In this document: positions 12,338 through 24,624 of the stretch, in pieces
How positions within the stretch are numbered: the stretch's first letter is position 1
How the letters are laid out: every line of letters starts with the position of its first letter
From: Pegea sp. RAD2-039
Taxonomy: Eukaryota; Chordata; Thaliacea; Salpida; Salpidae
Direction: 5' to 3'
NCBI GenBank assembly: GCA_034620365.1
Contig: JAQGEQ010000179.1
Coordinates: forward strand, 1,054,001 to 1,118,000
Length of the DNA: 64,000 nt
The notes under the pieces: model-generated
Database searches by the model: none
The model's input: only the letters and a program-made list of their open reading frames with translations
What the model was told of the DNA's origin: nothing
Program-made: the position numbers and the translations under genes

Positions 12338-13963
12338 ATGATAATTAATAAGAATCAAATAATTTTGTTGCTTAGTTTGTTAATATTTCAAGTTAATGGA
12401 TTCAATGTATCCCAGAAGTAAAACTGCTTAATCTTAAGAGAAGAGCCTATTTTGGATATTCGATGAAATTCACTGATGAAAAGTAAATAAAAATACATTT
12501 TTCTTCAATCAATAATCAATTTATTAAAAAAAATTCTTCCAAAAATTTGTAGGAATCTTTTAGTTGGTTCCCCTCACTTCAGTGAAGACAAGTTCAAAGG
12601 TAAAAACAAGTTTAATAGACAATTTATAAAAAGAAAAACTTTTTTTGAATTTGTTTCGAAGTTGTTTTTAAAATGTTCTTTTAGGTTCAGGAAATATTTT
12701 CGAGTGTTCCTTTAAAGAAGTTTTTAAAATAAAGTTGAATTTTAAGGAAATTTCTTCATCAATTTTCAACGTTGAACTTTCATCTTACGATCATTTTGGA
12801 GTTACAGTTTCTGGAAGTAATCAAGTTTGTCTCAGGGTTCATACACAATTGAAAACTTCAACAAAATCACTTTTACAGCAATGTACGGTTCATTGTATTC
12901 TTGAAATTAACAATTTTCTTTTTCTTCCTGGAATCAGTTTCAAGAAGCAATACAATTGGATAGAAAATTTAAAATTGAAAAAAATTGGTTAACAAATGAG
13001 TAGTGAAAAAGAAAAGTTGAAAATATTGATTTTCACCTGATTTTTGACCTGATCTTTCTGCTGGATGGTTCTTCTTTATTAAAAAATGGATTCCAAGGTG
13101 CTTTGAGATGGATTGAAAAGATGTCAAAGATACTGATGTCTCAACTTTCTTCTCTTCGAATAGGACGTTCAAATTCTCTTCGAAGTATGGTTTAAGATTA
13201 AATAAAAAATTAGATGAAATTTGTTTGATAATTTTACAGAAATCTGATCAAAACAGAAATCATTTTAGGAGATTACAAAGACTTAGAAGATTTAATCGCA
13301 AGTTTCAACATTTAAATATTAAACTGTAGAATAGCTTTAATGACAATAGAAAGAAGTTTCCTGTTTTTGTTCATTGTTTTTTGACAATTTTGATAAATAA
13401 ATTTAAAGTTTTTTTGAAAATTAGATCTTTCTTCAGAAGAAGATCGGAAAAGTGAAAGTATTAGGTGGAGGAGCTTGCACAGATGAGGGGATGAGGACTA
13501 TTGTTCAAAATGTTAATTTACGATCCAATCCAGAAAAAATCCGAATAATGATCCTACTAACGGATGGAAAGTTAGTTTCAAAAGTGATTTTAAAGCTTGT
13601 AACTTTCTGATCTTATAGAGCTGATGCAGGGAGCAATATCTCTTCTACGTCTAAAGATTTACACAGCTCTCAGATCATCACATTTGCAGTTGGAGTTTTA
13701 GGGGCTAACTGGGAAGAATTAAAAGTCGGTTTATGATTGGACGATTGAAAATGTTGATGTATTATTTGCAGCAAATCGCGAATGGGTTCGAAGAAAGAGT
13801 TTTTGAAGTTGAAAGTTTTGAATCCTTGAATTCCATTTCATCAGAATTTAAATCTCTAATAAAGAAAATTCCGAAAGAAGTTTCGAATCCCACATCTTCA
13901 AACTTTTTGGGGTTTTCACAGTTTGGATTTTCATCTTCTTCATCAGTAAGTTTTGATGGTTAA
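12338..13963 (+). pseudogene. I-domain integrin alpha, N-terminal part only, probably broken
   Basis: Integrin alpha chains are cell-adhesion receptors. This one begins with a signal peptide (MIINKNQIILLLSLLIFQVN) and GFN, the usual mature start. FG-GAP propeller sequence follows: YFGYSMKF, then LLVGSPHFSED and GNIFECSF. An inserted I/vWA domain comes next: FDLIFLLDGSS with the DxSxS MIDAS motif (about 13046-13075), GGGACTDEGMR with the MIDAS threonine, and MILLTDGKADAG and IITFAVGVLG. After it the propeller resumes (FSQFGFSSSS) and stops. The remaining blades, leg domains, TM and tail are missing, and no continuation is visible before the tubulin gene at 14,764. Two exon junctions, around 13184/13240 and 13300/13440, could not be joined in frame, so a frameshifted pseudogene is likely. 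Introns are tiny, with one of about 29 nt (12988-13016). Confidence 0.66.
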
Positions 13964-14763
13964 GATTAAGAGAGAAGGGTGAATAGTTGAGAAGAAGAAG
14001 AAGATAAATATCTTTTAATAATCAAAAGAATTTTTTAAGATAAGTTGTCAAAAGATGAAACTTTTGAAATTCAAAATTTGTGAAATGTTCTAAAAATGAA
14101 AAAATCAGCTTTTTTGCAGATTTTCAAAAAATCAAATTTTGTCAAATTGTGAATTTGATTGTAAAAGAAAATTAAAAGAATAAAGCTGAACTAATAATTA
14201 TTAAATAACATAAATAATTAGTTAAGTTGAAAAAAAATAAATTTTCAATTTCAGTTTGTTTATTTATTTTTTCTTTATATTAATTTTAATTTAATAATTT
14301 TAATAAATCAACCAATTTTTTCATTTAAAGTTTCTTACTTCATATGAAAAATTCTAAATTAATTTTAATGGTTGAATTTATTTTATAAAAATTGATAAAA
14401 ATCCAAATTTCCTGTAAACAAATTTGAAGAAAATCGAAAAAGTTATTTTTAAAAGATTTCAAATTTATTTTTCTAAAAATTAATTAACTTGTATTTTAGT
14501 ATTTTGCATTTGTATTTCATATTAGATATTTATTTTCTGATTTTAACAGTTTTTACCTAAAAGTTTTTTTGAAACATTTCAAAATTGCTCAACTGCTGTT
14601 GTTTTTCACATTTTATTCAATGAAAAAATTTCAGTAAAAATGTTGAAATCAAATGAAAAATCAGCAAAATTATTACAACAAATTATCTATAAAAGCAAAG
14701 TAACAATTAATTGTTTAAATTTTGGTTCAGACTCTTCATAAAAATTGTCTTTAACCTTCTAAG
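13964..14763. other. AT-rich spacer upstream of alpha-tubulin
   Basis: About 800 bp of AT-rich sequence. I searched it for missing integrin exons (FG-GAP blades, TM, GFFKR tail) and found none. It presumably contains the promoter of the tubulin gene. Confidence 0.55.
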
Positions 14764-16477
14764 ATGTCGTCTCTAAATTGTGATGTCAGTTAATTTTCTT
14801 ATTGTGATTTATCTAAGTTATTGAAGTCAGTAAAAAGTTGATATTTTCAGAGAGAAGTTATTTCAGTTCACATCGGGCAAGCTGGTTGTCAAGTTGGTAA
14901 TTCATTGTGGGAATTGTATTGTTTAGAACACGGTTTGAGCCCTGATGGTCGATTTATTGAAGCAGATAGCAACCAAAGGGCGACTTGTGGGTCATTTTTT
15001 CACGAAACTTCGAAAGGAAAGTTTTGCCCCAGAACTATTTTCTGTGACCTTGAGCCAACCGTAGTCGGTGAGTTTAAAATATTTAAAGAAAAACTTTTGA
15101 CAAGTATTTTTTTAAAGATCAAACTCGCCAAAGTAAATATCGATCCCTTTATCATCCAAGTCAGCTGATGAGCGGGAAGGAAGACGCTTCTAATAATTAC
15201 GCGCGCGGTTTCTATACAGTTGGGAAAGGAATGATTGAACCATTAATGGATAAGTTACGGAAGATGGTAGAACTGTGTTCTGGACTTCAGGGGTTTATGA
15301 TCTTTCATTCATTTGGAGGAGGAACTGGATCAGGTCTTTCTGCTTTATTGATGAAAAATCTTCTCGAAGAATTTGGGAAAAAATCAAAACTGAAATTTTC
15401 GATTTACCCCTCACCTCAAGTAAGTGAAGAAAAGTTGAACTTTGAACTTTGAACTTTGAACTTTGAACAGATTTCTTCAGCTGTAGTAGAACCTTACAAC
15501 TCTGTTTTTACAACCCACAAAACTTTGGAACCAACAGATTGCAGTTTTCTTGTTGATAATGAAGCTATTTATGATATCTGTGCTAAAAAATTAGATGTAC
15601 CAAGACCTGATTATAATAATCTCAACCAAATATTCGCTCAAGTCGCATCATCAATTACTTCATCACTTCGTTTCAAAGGATCTTTAAACGTTGATTTGAA
15701 TGGTAAAATATATGATTTAGAATAAGAAAATTAAAATATTTTCATTTCATTTGCAGAATATCAAACAAATTTAGTTCCTTTTCCAAGAATTCATTTTCCT
15801 CTTGTGTCTTATGCACCGATTCTTTCAAAAGAGAAAGCTCTTCATGAGAATTTGAGTGTACAAGAGCTGACGAACGCTGTATTCGAAGAGTCAAGTCAAA
15901 TGGTGAAATGTGTCCCGAGTAATGGGAAATACATGGCTTGTTGTATGTTGTATCGTGGTGACGTCCAAGCCAATGACGTCAACCAAGCAATTAATCACGT
16001 GAAACAGAAGAAACACATCAAAGTAAAATTTCAAATTGTCTTTTAAGTTTTTTTTAATATTTTTGCTGGTAGTTTGTTGATTGGTGTCCAACTGGTTTCA
16101 AAACTGGTCTCAATAATGAGGCACCTTTGGTTTTACCGGACAGCGATTCCGCCAAAACTTCGCGAGCTCTTTGTATGTTGAGCAACACGACTGCTATTCG
16201 TGAAGCTTGGTCTAAAGTCAACTCAAAGTTTAAACAGATGTATAAAAGAAGAGCTTTTGTTCACTGGTTGGTTGTTATTATTTTATTGAATTAAAAAAAT
16301 AGGAAATTGTTAACTAAATACTAGAAGGTAAATCTAAATACATTTAAATTAAACTTCAGGTATGTTGGTGAAGGAATGGAAGAAGGTGAATTTGATGAAG
16401 CCTTAGAAGATTTAATAACATTAGAAGATGACTACAAAGAAATTTCCCAATCTCTTCCTTCTGATGTAGAAATCTAA
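14764..16477 (+). CDS. divergent alpha-tubulin without an acidic C-terminal tail
   Basis: Seven exons (14764-14784, 14851-15067, 15118-15419, 15471-15702, 15757-16022, 16073-16266, 16360-16477) encode 449 residues. It keeps the tubulin core: [16 protein letters not shown], the GTP-binding [22 protein letters not shown] with the alpha-type catalytic Glu, and WCPTGF. It is unusually divergent. The N-terminus is predicted as MSSLNCD before REV. The loop that carries acetylatable Lys40 reads [15 protein letters not shown], with no Lys. The C-terminus ends [13 protein letters not shown], with neither the Glu-rich tail nor a terminal Tyr or Phe. The polyglutamylation and detyrosination sites are therefore gone. 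Exon lengths of exons 3-6 match those of the neighbouring tubulin exactly, so the two are tandem-derived paralogues now in convergent orientation. Confidence 0.92.
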
Positions 16478-16588
16478 TCTTTAATTAATCTCTTATATTG
16501 TAAATAAAATATAAAAAAGAAATTTGTTGAAATTTATTTGTAATTGAAAGAACAGATGAATGCTTAGAAGAAATTAGATGAGAAAAAT

Positions 16589-18376
16589 TTAAAATTCATC
16601 ATTTTCTTCATCTTCTTCGACAAATGTGTCTTCCCCAACTTCCTTGTAATCCATTTCAAGAGCAGCAAGATCTTCACGAGCTTCTGAAAACTCTCCTTCT
16701 TCCATTCCCTCACCAACATACCTAAAAATATTTTGTTTTATTCCAATTATCACTAGTGAGTCAACTAACCAGTGAACAAAAGCTCGCTTGGCGTACATCA
16801 AATCAAATTTGTGATCAAGACGAGCCCAAGCTTCAGCAATAGCTGTTGTGTTGCTCAACATACAAAGAGCTCTTCTTATGTTGGCAAGATCACCACAAGC
16901 AACAGTTGTCGGAGGCTGAGAGTTGATTCCAAGTTTGAAACCAGTTGGACACCAATCAACAAACTAAATTTCAAACTTTTAAGTCATCAAATCTTTAAAT
17001 CCTTATCAACTGACTTGAATAGTTCTTTTAGTTTTGATTGAAGCAATCGCGGAGTTAACATCTTTCGCGATAACGTCACCCCGATACAACATACAACACG
17101 ACATATATTTCCCTGACAATGGATTGCATTTTACCATTTGACTCGAAGGATCGAAACACGAATTGGTGATTTCTTGAATGCTAAGACTTTCATGAAGAGC
17201 GTTTTCAGCTGAAACTACTGGAGCATAAGTTGCTAATGGGAAGTGGATTCGTGGATAAGGAACCAAATTTGTCTGAAATTCTAAAAACAATATTGAAACA
17301 TAATTTACATTTCAAAAAAATCACCTGTTAAATCGACGTTTAAAACGCCTTGAAACCGAAGCGACGCTGTTACTGATGAAACAACTTGAGCAATTAATCG
17401 ATTCAGATTTAAATAAGTTGGCATCCCAATATTGAGCTTGTGACGACAAATATCAAAGATGGCTTCATTGTCGACCATAAAAGCGCATTCAGAGTGCTCT
17501 AACGTGGTATGGGTGGTAAGAACTGAATTGTAAGGTTCCACAACAGCAGTTGAAACCTAATTTGAATGTTATTAACAACAAAAATCCTTTAAAGTGAAAA
17601 AAACCTGAGGTGAAGGGTAAATAGAGAATTGAAGTTTTGATTTCTTCCCGAAATCAATTGACAGTCTCTCCATCAACAAAGATGTAAATCCTGATCCTGT
17701 TCCCCCTCCAAAGGAATGGAAGATCAAAAATCCCTGAAGTCCAAAGCAGGTTTCACTCAACCTCCGGATCCGGTCGACAACTTGATCTATAAGCTCTTTG
17801 CCGGTTGTGTAGTGACCACGCGCATAATTGTTTGCGGCGTCTTCCTTCCCACAAATTAATTGTTCCGGATGAAAGAGCTGACGAAAAGGTCCACTCCGGA
17901 TTTCATCTAGTAATCAGATTTTAAATGTGATTTTAGGATTATTTACTTATTACCAACAACAGTTGGTTCCAAGTCCACTAGAACCGTCCTGGGAACAAAT
18001 TTTCCGTTTCCGGTTTCATGAAAGAAGGTGCCGAATGAGCTTTCATCATTTAAAGGACTTTTTTCATCAATTTTTCCGTCAAAGTTAATTCCGTGTTCTA
18101 AACAATACAATTCCCAGCAAGAACTACCAACTTGACAACCAGCTTGCCCGATGTGAACTGAAATAACTTCTCTCTGAATAGAAAAAAAAAGCAGTTTATG
18201 ATAAATTGATATTCTATGAATAAATGAAAAATAACTGAAAAAATTGACAAGTTTTGAAGTCTTTAGAAAGAAAATAAATAAATTTATTCGACGATTTATC
18301 GAGTTTTTCAACTTTCTGAGCTGTTAATTAACTTAACTAAGTTTACTCATCAAAAAATAGAAATTTTCTTACCATT
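16589..18376 (-). CDS. alpha-tubulin
   Basis: Seven exons (18376-18374, 18173-17954, 17906-17605, 17556-17325, 17280-17015, 16963-16770, 16721-16589) encode 449 residues. Exon 1 codes only the initiator ATG before GTAAGA, the intron position also found in vertebrate alpha-tubulins. The body is conventional: [62 protein letters not shown] and [15 protein letters not shown]. The acidic tail [10 protein letters not shown] ends in Phe rather than Tyr. A lysine at position 39 sits in the Lys40 loop. It dimerises with beta-tubulin to form microtubules. Stop codons of the two tubulin genes are only about 110 bp apart, tail to tail. Confidence 0.95.
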
Positions 18377-20067
18377 TTACAGCTTGATGCTTTATGTTGT
18401 TCAAGCTGTTTGAAAAATGATTAAAATGAATTTGTACGTGGCACAAAAGTCAATGACAAACAAATTGCAAAATAACAAATAAGTAAACAGATAATTTGTT
18501 TGTCTTGCTGCATAAAGTTAATCAATCACTTCGATTTTTAAATATCTTTTCAAATTTAGATGTTGAAATTCTCATTTAAATTTTTTTTTGACTTTTAACT
18601 AAAAACATAATCACAAATGTTTTATTAAATGATCTTATTTTTTAAATGTTTGGTAATATTAAATGAATTACAACGATAAGCAAGCTTAGAAAAATTATAT
18701 TTTCATAAAAAACTTTGAAAAAATGAAACTAAATTCAGACTTTATAATAAAGATGACAGTATGTTTTCAAATTAATATTTGGTTAATTAATAAAAAGTCT
18801 TATCTAGAAGTTCTAGGAAATTTTTCCTTATTTTGAAAGTTATTTTTTAAAGCACAAATTTTAAAAGATTAATCAAAGTTGTTTATCTTTAAATAAACTC
18901 CAAATTGAATCATCAACAAAATTTTAATTTGTTGATTTTCATCAACAACACAGTTTTTCTTTTATTTATGAAATATTTTTGTTTCGAAACTCTCCATTAT
19001 CTCCTTATCTAAAATCCACCTTGTTTTACAATCTTGATGTTTTGTGTTTACAGATAATCGATTAATAATTTTTGTGTTGTTTGACTTATAACTTTTTTAT
19101 ATTCTAATTCAATCAAACCATGAAAATAAACCTTTTGAAGATTTGCCTCCAAGTAAACCTTGTTCTAAGCCAAAGCAGCTTGAATTGTTTATAGAAAATA
19201 CCAAAAACAATGAAAGGCAGAAAGATGAAGAAAATGACTATAATCCAACTCAAATAACTCTAATTTTTCAAAGTTTCATCTAATTTTGAACAGAAATAGA
19301 TAAAAATTAGAAACTTAGTTGAATTGAAACCTTTCGAATCTTTTTGTATAGATTTTTGTTTATACGGGTATTTATCATCTTTAGATATTAAAACAAATCT
19401 TTCAAATCCTTGAAGACATTCTCCACATTTTGAATCTCTTTTTTGTTTGCATCTTCTTTTGGTTTTTCAATTTAAATCTTTATAATTCTAAAATAAGCGT
19501 TAAAAATCTTTAATTCCAAACCACGTGACTGCTTACAGCACATGATTTGCACAAATTAAAACTGCTTCAAGCTGAATATACTTCTGAAGGGCATTTAAGC
19601 ATTTTTTACAAAATCATTTAAACCAAACCCATAACTCTGCAAAAAATATTTCAACATTTTTTTCCAAATTTTTATTTCAAACCCATTCCTAGAGTCTCAA
19701 AACCTACTGGACAGGTGAGGCACTTTTGGTAAACCCCTTTTTTGTCTCTGTTTCAACTCAAGTAGAAGGACTGTCAAGCAATCTAATGACCAAATTGAAA
19801 TGAATTAAGTTTTAATCGATATAGTAATTTCAACTTTTTATTTAAACTTATCGATTTTTTAAAGTATTTTATTAAAGCTTTTAATAAAACATTTTGTTTA
19901 TTGATAACTTTGATTTTATTATAAATTATTTAATTTTATTTATTTTTTACAAGTTACCTTGATTTGAAGTAATATCAGAATTATTCCATGTAAAAAACTT
20001 TTCAATTCATTTTTATTAAACTGAAACAAACAATTCAAAGAATCAATTAAAAAAATTGTTTTATAAC
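18377..20067. other. AT-rich intergenic region
   Basis: Non-coding AT-rich sequence upstream of the minus-strand tubulin. One stretch at about 19,104-19,290 (+) is open and reads like protein (PPSKPCSKPKQLELF), but I find neither a matching start nor flanking exons, so I do not call a gene. No TGACGTCA and no tandem array. Confidence 0.5.
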
Positions 20068-20307
20068 TTAGTATGCTGATGTCTCAACTAAAGCATTTGT
20101 TTCGATTTTGAAACTAATTTCAATCCCAAATTGAATCACCGGGCCGTCTGGATCGGTTTTTTCACGGTTGAAATTGGGAAATACATTTCCACCGAGTTTC
20201 GAGAAGAAAGCAACTGAAAAAATATGAAGAACAATTGAAAGTAGTTTTTAACGTGATATTTTGCAAATGACAATTTCTAAAATAAACAAAAATAAAAAGA
20301 ATTTCAT
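20068..20307 (-). CDS. small two-exon secreted reading frame, unknown
   Basis: Exon 1 (20307-20253) starts with a signal-peptide-like MKFFLFLFILEIVICKIS. It joins in phase 1, across a 39-nt GT-AG intron, to exon 2 (20213-20068), which ends at TAA. The total is 66 residues. Exon 2 includes GGNVFPNFNREK and GPVIQFGIEISFKI. This resembles the first strand region of Cys-loop ligand-gated channel ectodomains (pattern RPxFxxGPVxVxVGIxI), but no further exons with the Cys-loop or TMs are visible downstream to 18.4 kb. It could be a truncated receptor relic or an unrelated small secreted protein. The reading frame is higher in GC than its surroundings, which supports coding. Confidence 0.45.
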
Positions 20308-22852
20308 GTTTTAATTTTTAAATCTGTTTAAACCTTAAAAGTTTAGATAAAAGTTTTAAATCTATCTATCTATCTATAAAACATGATTCAGTTTTATGAT
20401 TTTCAGTTTTATTTGATCAATTATAAATTTAATAATCTTAAATGAAAACAAAGTTTTTTTTATAAAAAGAACAAACTTGTTTGAAAATATTTTTTGTAAA
20501 CCTTGCAACTTTTCACATTTTATAGGATTTGAAAAAGGTTGTTGGTTCTCTTTTTGCAGAGACCTATTTGTATCTTTTTTCTCATGTTTTTTTTAAATTT
20601 TATTTTATTTCTAATTTTACATTTTTATCAAAACTATTTTTGTTGTCTTAAGTTGGAATCTTATTACCAATTTCAACTTTCAATTTGCTAAGTTTCATAA
20701 TTTGAAGCAGTAAGTTGACTTTTTTCTACTTGAGCTTTTGTTATAGTCAGTGTTGTTTTTAACACTACAAGGAATATTATTCAACTAATGTTACATAGAA
20801 ACCAGTTAATTTGCTCTTCCATTGCTACCTATGATGACGTCATCACTGAATATATATCGTCAAAATGGTTTTTAAAATTTTTAAGAAGTTTATAATAATG
20901 GGAAAAGGCCTTATAAGAACTGACATTTATTGAATTATTTATAAAAAATCTTACAAACTGTTTAAAGATGTCTTATACAAATAAATTTGAATTTTCAAAT
21001 CTTATATCATAAATACAAATCTAAAAATCTAAATGATGAAACATTTTAAGAGATCATTTTATTGACTTCCAAAATTATCCTATCTATGATTTTAATAAAT
21101 CAACAACATTAAAATATTGTTTAGAAAATTGAGACCAAAATGTTGGAAAAGTCATATAATAGCTGAAAAAAATATATACATTTTTTGGTTTCTCTTCTTA
21201 TATGTCTTCTAAGTTTAAGCTTCTGAGAAAAGCTTAATCATCTTTAGCAATGAATTGAATAATATAAAAACATAATATCATTTTTTAATGTGATTACTTT
21301 TTTTAATATTAACTTTTTTTAATTTTACATTTTTGTAATATATTTCAGCAACAATTTTTTAAATTTCTATTATCTTATATTTATTGATACTTCCTTCCAA
21401 TTAAAATTCTTTAATGTAAAATACGTAATTTTTTATCCTGTCTGGTTTATATTCTATCAATATTTATGAAAAGTTTTTATGGGAGATTTAATAAAGTTAT
21501 TTAATAAAAGTTATCACTGCAAATACTCATAAGATATAAAATACTACCTTAAAAATCATCTTTGCGAGTGTGAAAATCTCTTTGCAATGAGCTACTAATA
21601 GTTCTAAGAGACGAAATATCAACTTCTTTATCTGAGAACCAAGCTTACAGAAGACATCCAAAGTTTATTTAGAAAACAATATATCACATTAATTATTTTC
21701 TAAAATTATTTAAGAAAAACTCTAATTTCTTTCAATTTATCTGATGTTATCTGCAAACGAAGCAAACGGAAGACATCCGAGCTGTTTGCTTTGTTTTCAT
21801 GCTCTATCTTTGAACTTCAATGCACTTCAATAAATTTTGTTTTGAAATCATCATTTCATAAATTTTTTAAAAAGTCATACCGAAGATATTTCAGCAATTA
21901 ATTTAAAAGAATAAAGAAACTTAATTTATAGAGCTTTATATTTAAATTCTTATGAAATTTATCCACTTTTGTGTCAACTTAAAAAAAAACTTTTAAAATG
22001 CTTACTGTTTTAAAGTATAAATTAACAATAACTAAATTTGTAAAGAAAAAAAAACTTACATACTTACCAAGCCATGAGACACTTAGCTTAAATAATCAAT
22101 TTATCAAATAAGAAACATCCGAAAGTAACTGCCAGTAGCAAATAAGTCATTTTATAGTAAAGGAAAAAACTCGATAAATCAAATATGCGAAGAATATACG
22201 AGAAATCAAATAATACAAAAACTTCACGGCTAACAATCTTTAACAAATATGATAGAAAAAAAAGATGTTAAACTTTAAGAAAATTACTATTTTTTTAAGT
22301 TAGCTACTTAAAAGATTTAAAAATTAAAGCAATTTTATTAAGATACATTTTTGTACTTTCTTCTTTGTATTAAAAACATTTCTTAATTTTTGTCTACTTT
22401 CAGGCAAAATAATTAACATTTTCTTTTATATGAATGTTTAAAAACAATTTAAAAAGTTTTCATTTTATTTTTTGATGTACAATTTTCATTCTGTTCTTTT
22501 ATTTATTGTTTCGAAAAGATGTAATTTTTAAGTTAACTAAATATTTACTAACTTTTTTAATTTCTGTAAAACTTTTTTATCTTAACTTTTTTAAAAGTAT
22601 TTTTTAAACTTAACTGTTTGTTAAATTTAAAAAAAAACCAAATTAAATATTTATAATATCTGTTTTGTCTTTTCAACATCAATTTTTTAAAGCAAGTTAA
22701 AATTCTTTTAATTTTATAACTACAAATAATATGATTTCAATTAAGTTTTAAAAGATTATATTATTAATTATTATTATAAGTTTTTATTTATAGTTCTAAA
22801 CTTCAAATCAACAATTTTTCAAACATTATTACTCTAAGATTTTGTTCAAAAC
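20308..22852. other. AT-rich intergenic region
   Basis: About 2.5 kb of AT-rich sequence with a short TCTA-type tetranucleotide run near 20,360. A single TGATGACGTCATCAC palindrome lies near 20,830, isolated from other copies. No exon or RNA gene is recognised. Confidence 0.55.
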
Positions 22853-24624
22853 ATGGAATCTTCTATGTTTACCTTCAAAGTAAGTTTTGATATATTTGAA
22901 TAAAACCAATTTTTTTAAATCAAATTTATTTTTAGAGTTTAAAAAATGTTAAATTAGTTATTATGTTAATCTAGAAAAAATAATTAAAAAAACTTTTTAG
23001 ACTGAAAAATGTTTAACAATTTTGAGTAAAAAGTTGTTGAAAGCATCATCAGAAGGTGATGAAATTGAAGTGAGAAATCTACTTACTAAAGGTGCTTCTT
23101 TCATTAATGACTCGGTTAGTTTGTCAGTTTATCTTTAATTTCAATTAAAACAACAACTTTTTTAGGTTGGAACTTCAGCCCTTCATTTAGCTTCTAAAAA
23201 TGGACATGTAAATACAGCAGCTTCTCTTATAAGAGCTGGACTCTCTGTTAATTGTCAAACTAAAGTTGGAAAAACTCCTCTACATTTTGCTGTTTCAAAT
23301 TGTCATTTAGAAATGACTGAAATTTTACTAAAAAATGGAGCTGACATAAATGCTAAAGACATGGTAAAAAAATAACCTTTATTATATTTAAATAGTTTGA
23401 TAATAATTGAATAAGTTGAAAGTATTTTAATATTTCTATAATATTTAAATAGTTTAATAGTAATTGAATAATTTTATCAATTTATGAATTTGGTGTAATT
23501 TATATATTAAGATAAAATGAAGTTTTCTTCCAACTTTTTATATCAGCTGCAAATGACACCACTACATTGGGCCTGCGAGAAACAGCACATGGCCCTAATC
23601 AAACTATTGGTTGATAACAAAGCAAAAAGAAATTGTGTGAATAAGGTAACTAGTTTTATGTGAAATATCAAACTAAAAACTAAGTTTACAGTTTGGAAAA
23701 ACTCCACTTGAGCTCACAACGTCCAAATGTAACTTAGATATTGCCAGACTTTTACAACTTCCATCTAATTTCATGTCTCATTCAAATTGTCAAAGTCCTC
23801 AGCAAAGTATTGACTCATCAAATGGTTCGTTTCGAGTTTAATAAGTTTAATTAAAATAAAAAATATCAAAATTAACTCTTGAGCTTTACTTGAAACAGAA
23901 GTTTATGCTCCAGAGCAAAATTCAATCAAAAATTTAGTTGATGGGGATATCTTGGTGTTGACTGAAGCTGGGAAACGATTATTACAATCTTTTTCAGGAA
24001 GTAAAGATGAAAATAAGGTTAGAATTTACTTTAATGAAAAGATCATCAGATGTTGCTGATATAGATTTTGTCATCAAATAACCGAATGCTATCTCTCACT
24101 TCAATTAATTCCAATCATGAAGTCAATGATGAAGAAATCACTTCAATATTTTTCACATCTACAAACAGTTAGTTAATTTACATTTTCACGTGACTTGAAG
24201 TGATTTGAAGAAGTTTCGAATCAGTTAAGTGCTAAAAGCACCCCAGTGTTACTACCAGTGTTAAATAAAATTTAAAAATTTCCACCAAAAACTTTCAGAA
24301 ACAAATAAAATCTGAAAAACTAAAAGTTTAAAGTTTGACAGAATCCAATAAACGGAGATTATATGAAGATGAAGATGAGGATGATCTGAAACGACTTAAG
24401 TCAGTTAACAGAGGCTCCCCACAAAGCTTTCAACCTCACATGTGTGTAGACTTGCTGATGACGTCATCGATGCTTTTGATCAACTTCCGGTTGAGGCTTC
24501 TGATCTACCTGAAATATTCAAACGAAGATTAGAAGAGAGATTGAAAGAGAAGCAAGATCTAGAAGTATGGAGACAGCAACTTCTGGCTTTGCAACAAACG
24601 GCTGATGCTGAAACAAAAGACTGA
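22853..24624 (+). CDS. GABPB: GA-binding protein beta subunit (ankyrin partner of ETS factor GABPA)
   Basis: Nine exons (22853-22879, 23001-23114, 23166-23363, 23547-23645, 23692-23824, 23899-24017, 24065-24167, 24342-24445, 24496-24624) give 341 in-frame residues. The N-terminal half is four to five ankyrin repeats closely matching GABP beta: VGTSALHLASKNGH, QTKVGKTPLHFAVS, LLKNGADINAKDMLQMTPLHW and FGKTPLELT. The alpha subunit binds there. A basic/acidic NLS-like stretch follows (NKRRLYEDEDEDDLKRLK). The C-terminal coiled coil ERLKEKQDLEVWRQQLLAL matches the vertebrate leucine-zipper-like region (EAQKYRQQLLKKEQE), which drives tetramer formation. GABP is a nuclear regulator of mitochondrial and housekeeping genes. 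The last intron (24446-24495, 50 nt) contains a TGATGACGTCATCGA palindrome that would otherwise be read as coding. Alternatively, exon 7 may end at the TAG at 24170-24172. Confidence 0.85.

Noticed and set aside
19104-19290. Possible plus-strand exon (PPSKPCSKPKQLELF)
   Set aside because: No in-frame start, no partner exons and no recognised homology.
24442-24495. GABPB coding stretch LADDVIDAFDQLPVE
   Set aside because: A 50-nt GT-AG intron with matching phase removes it, and the following coiled coil then joins in frame.
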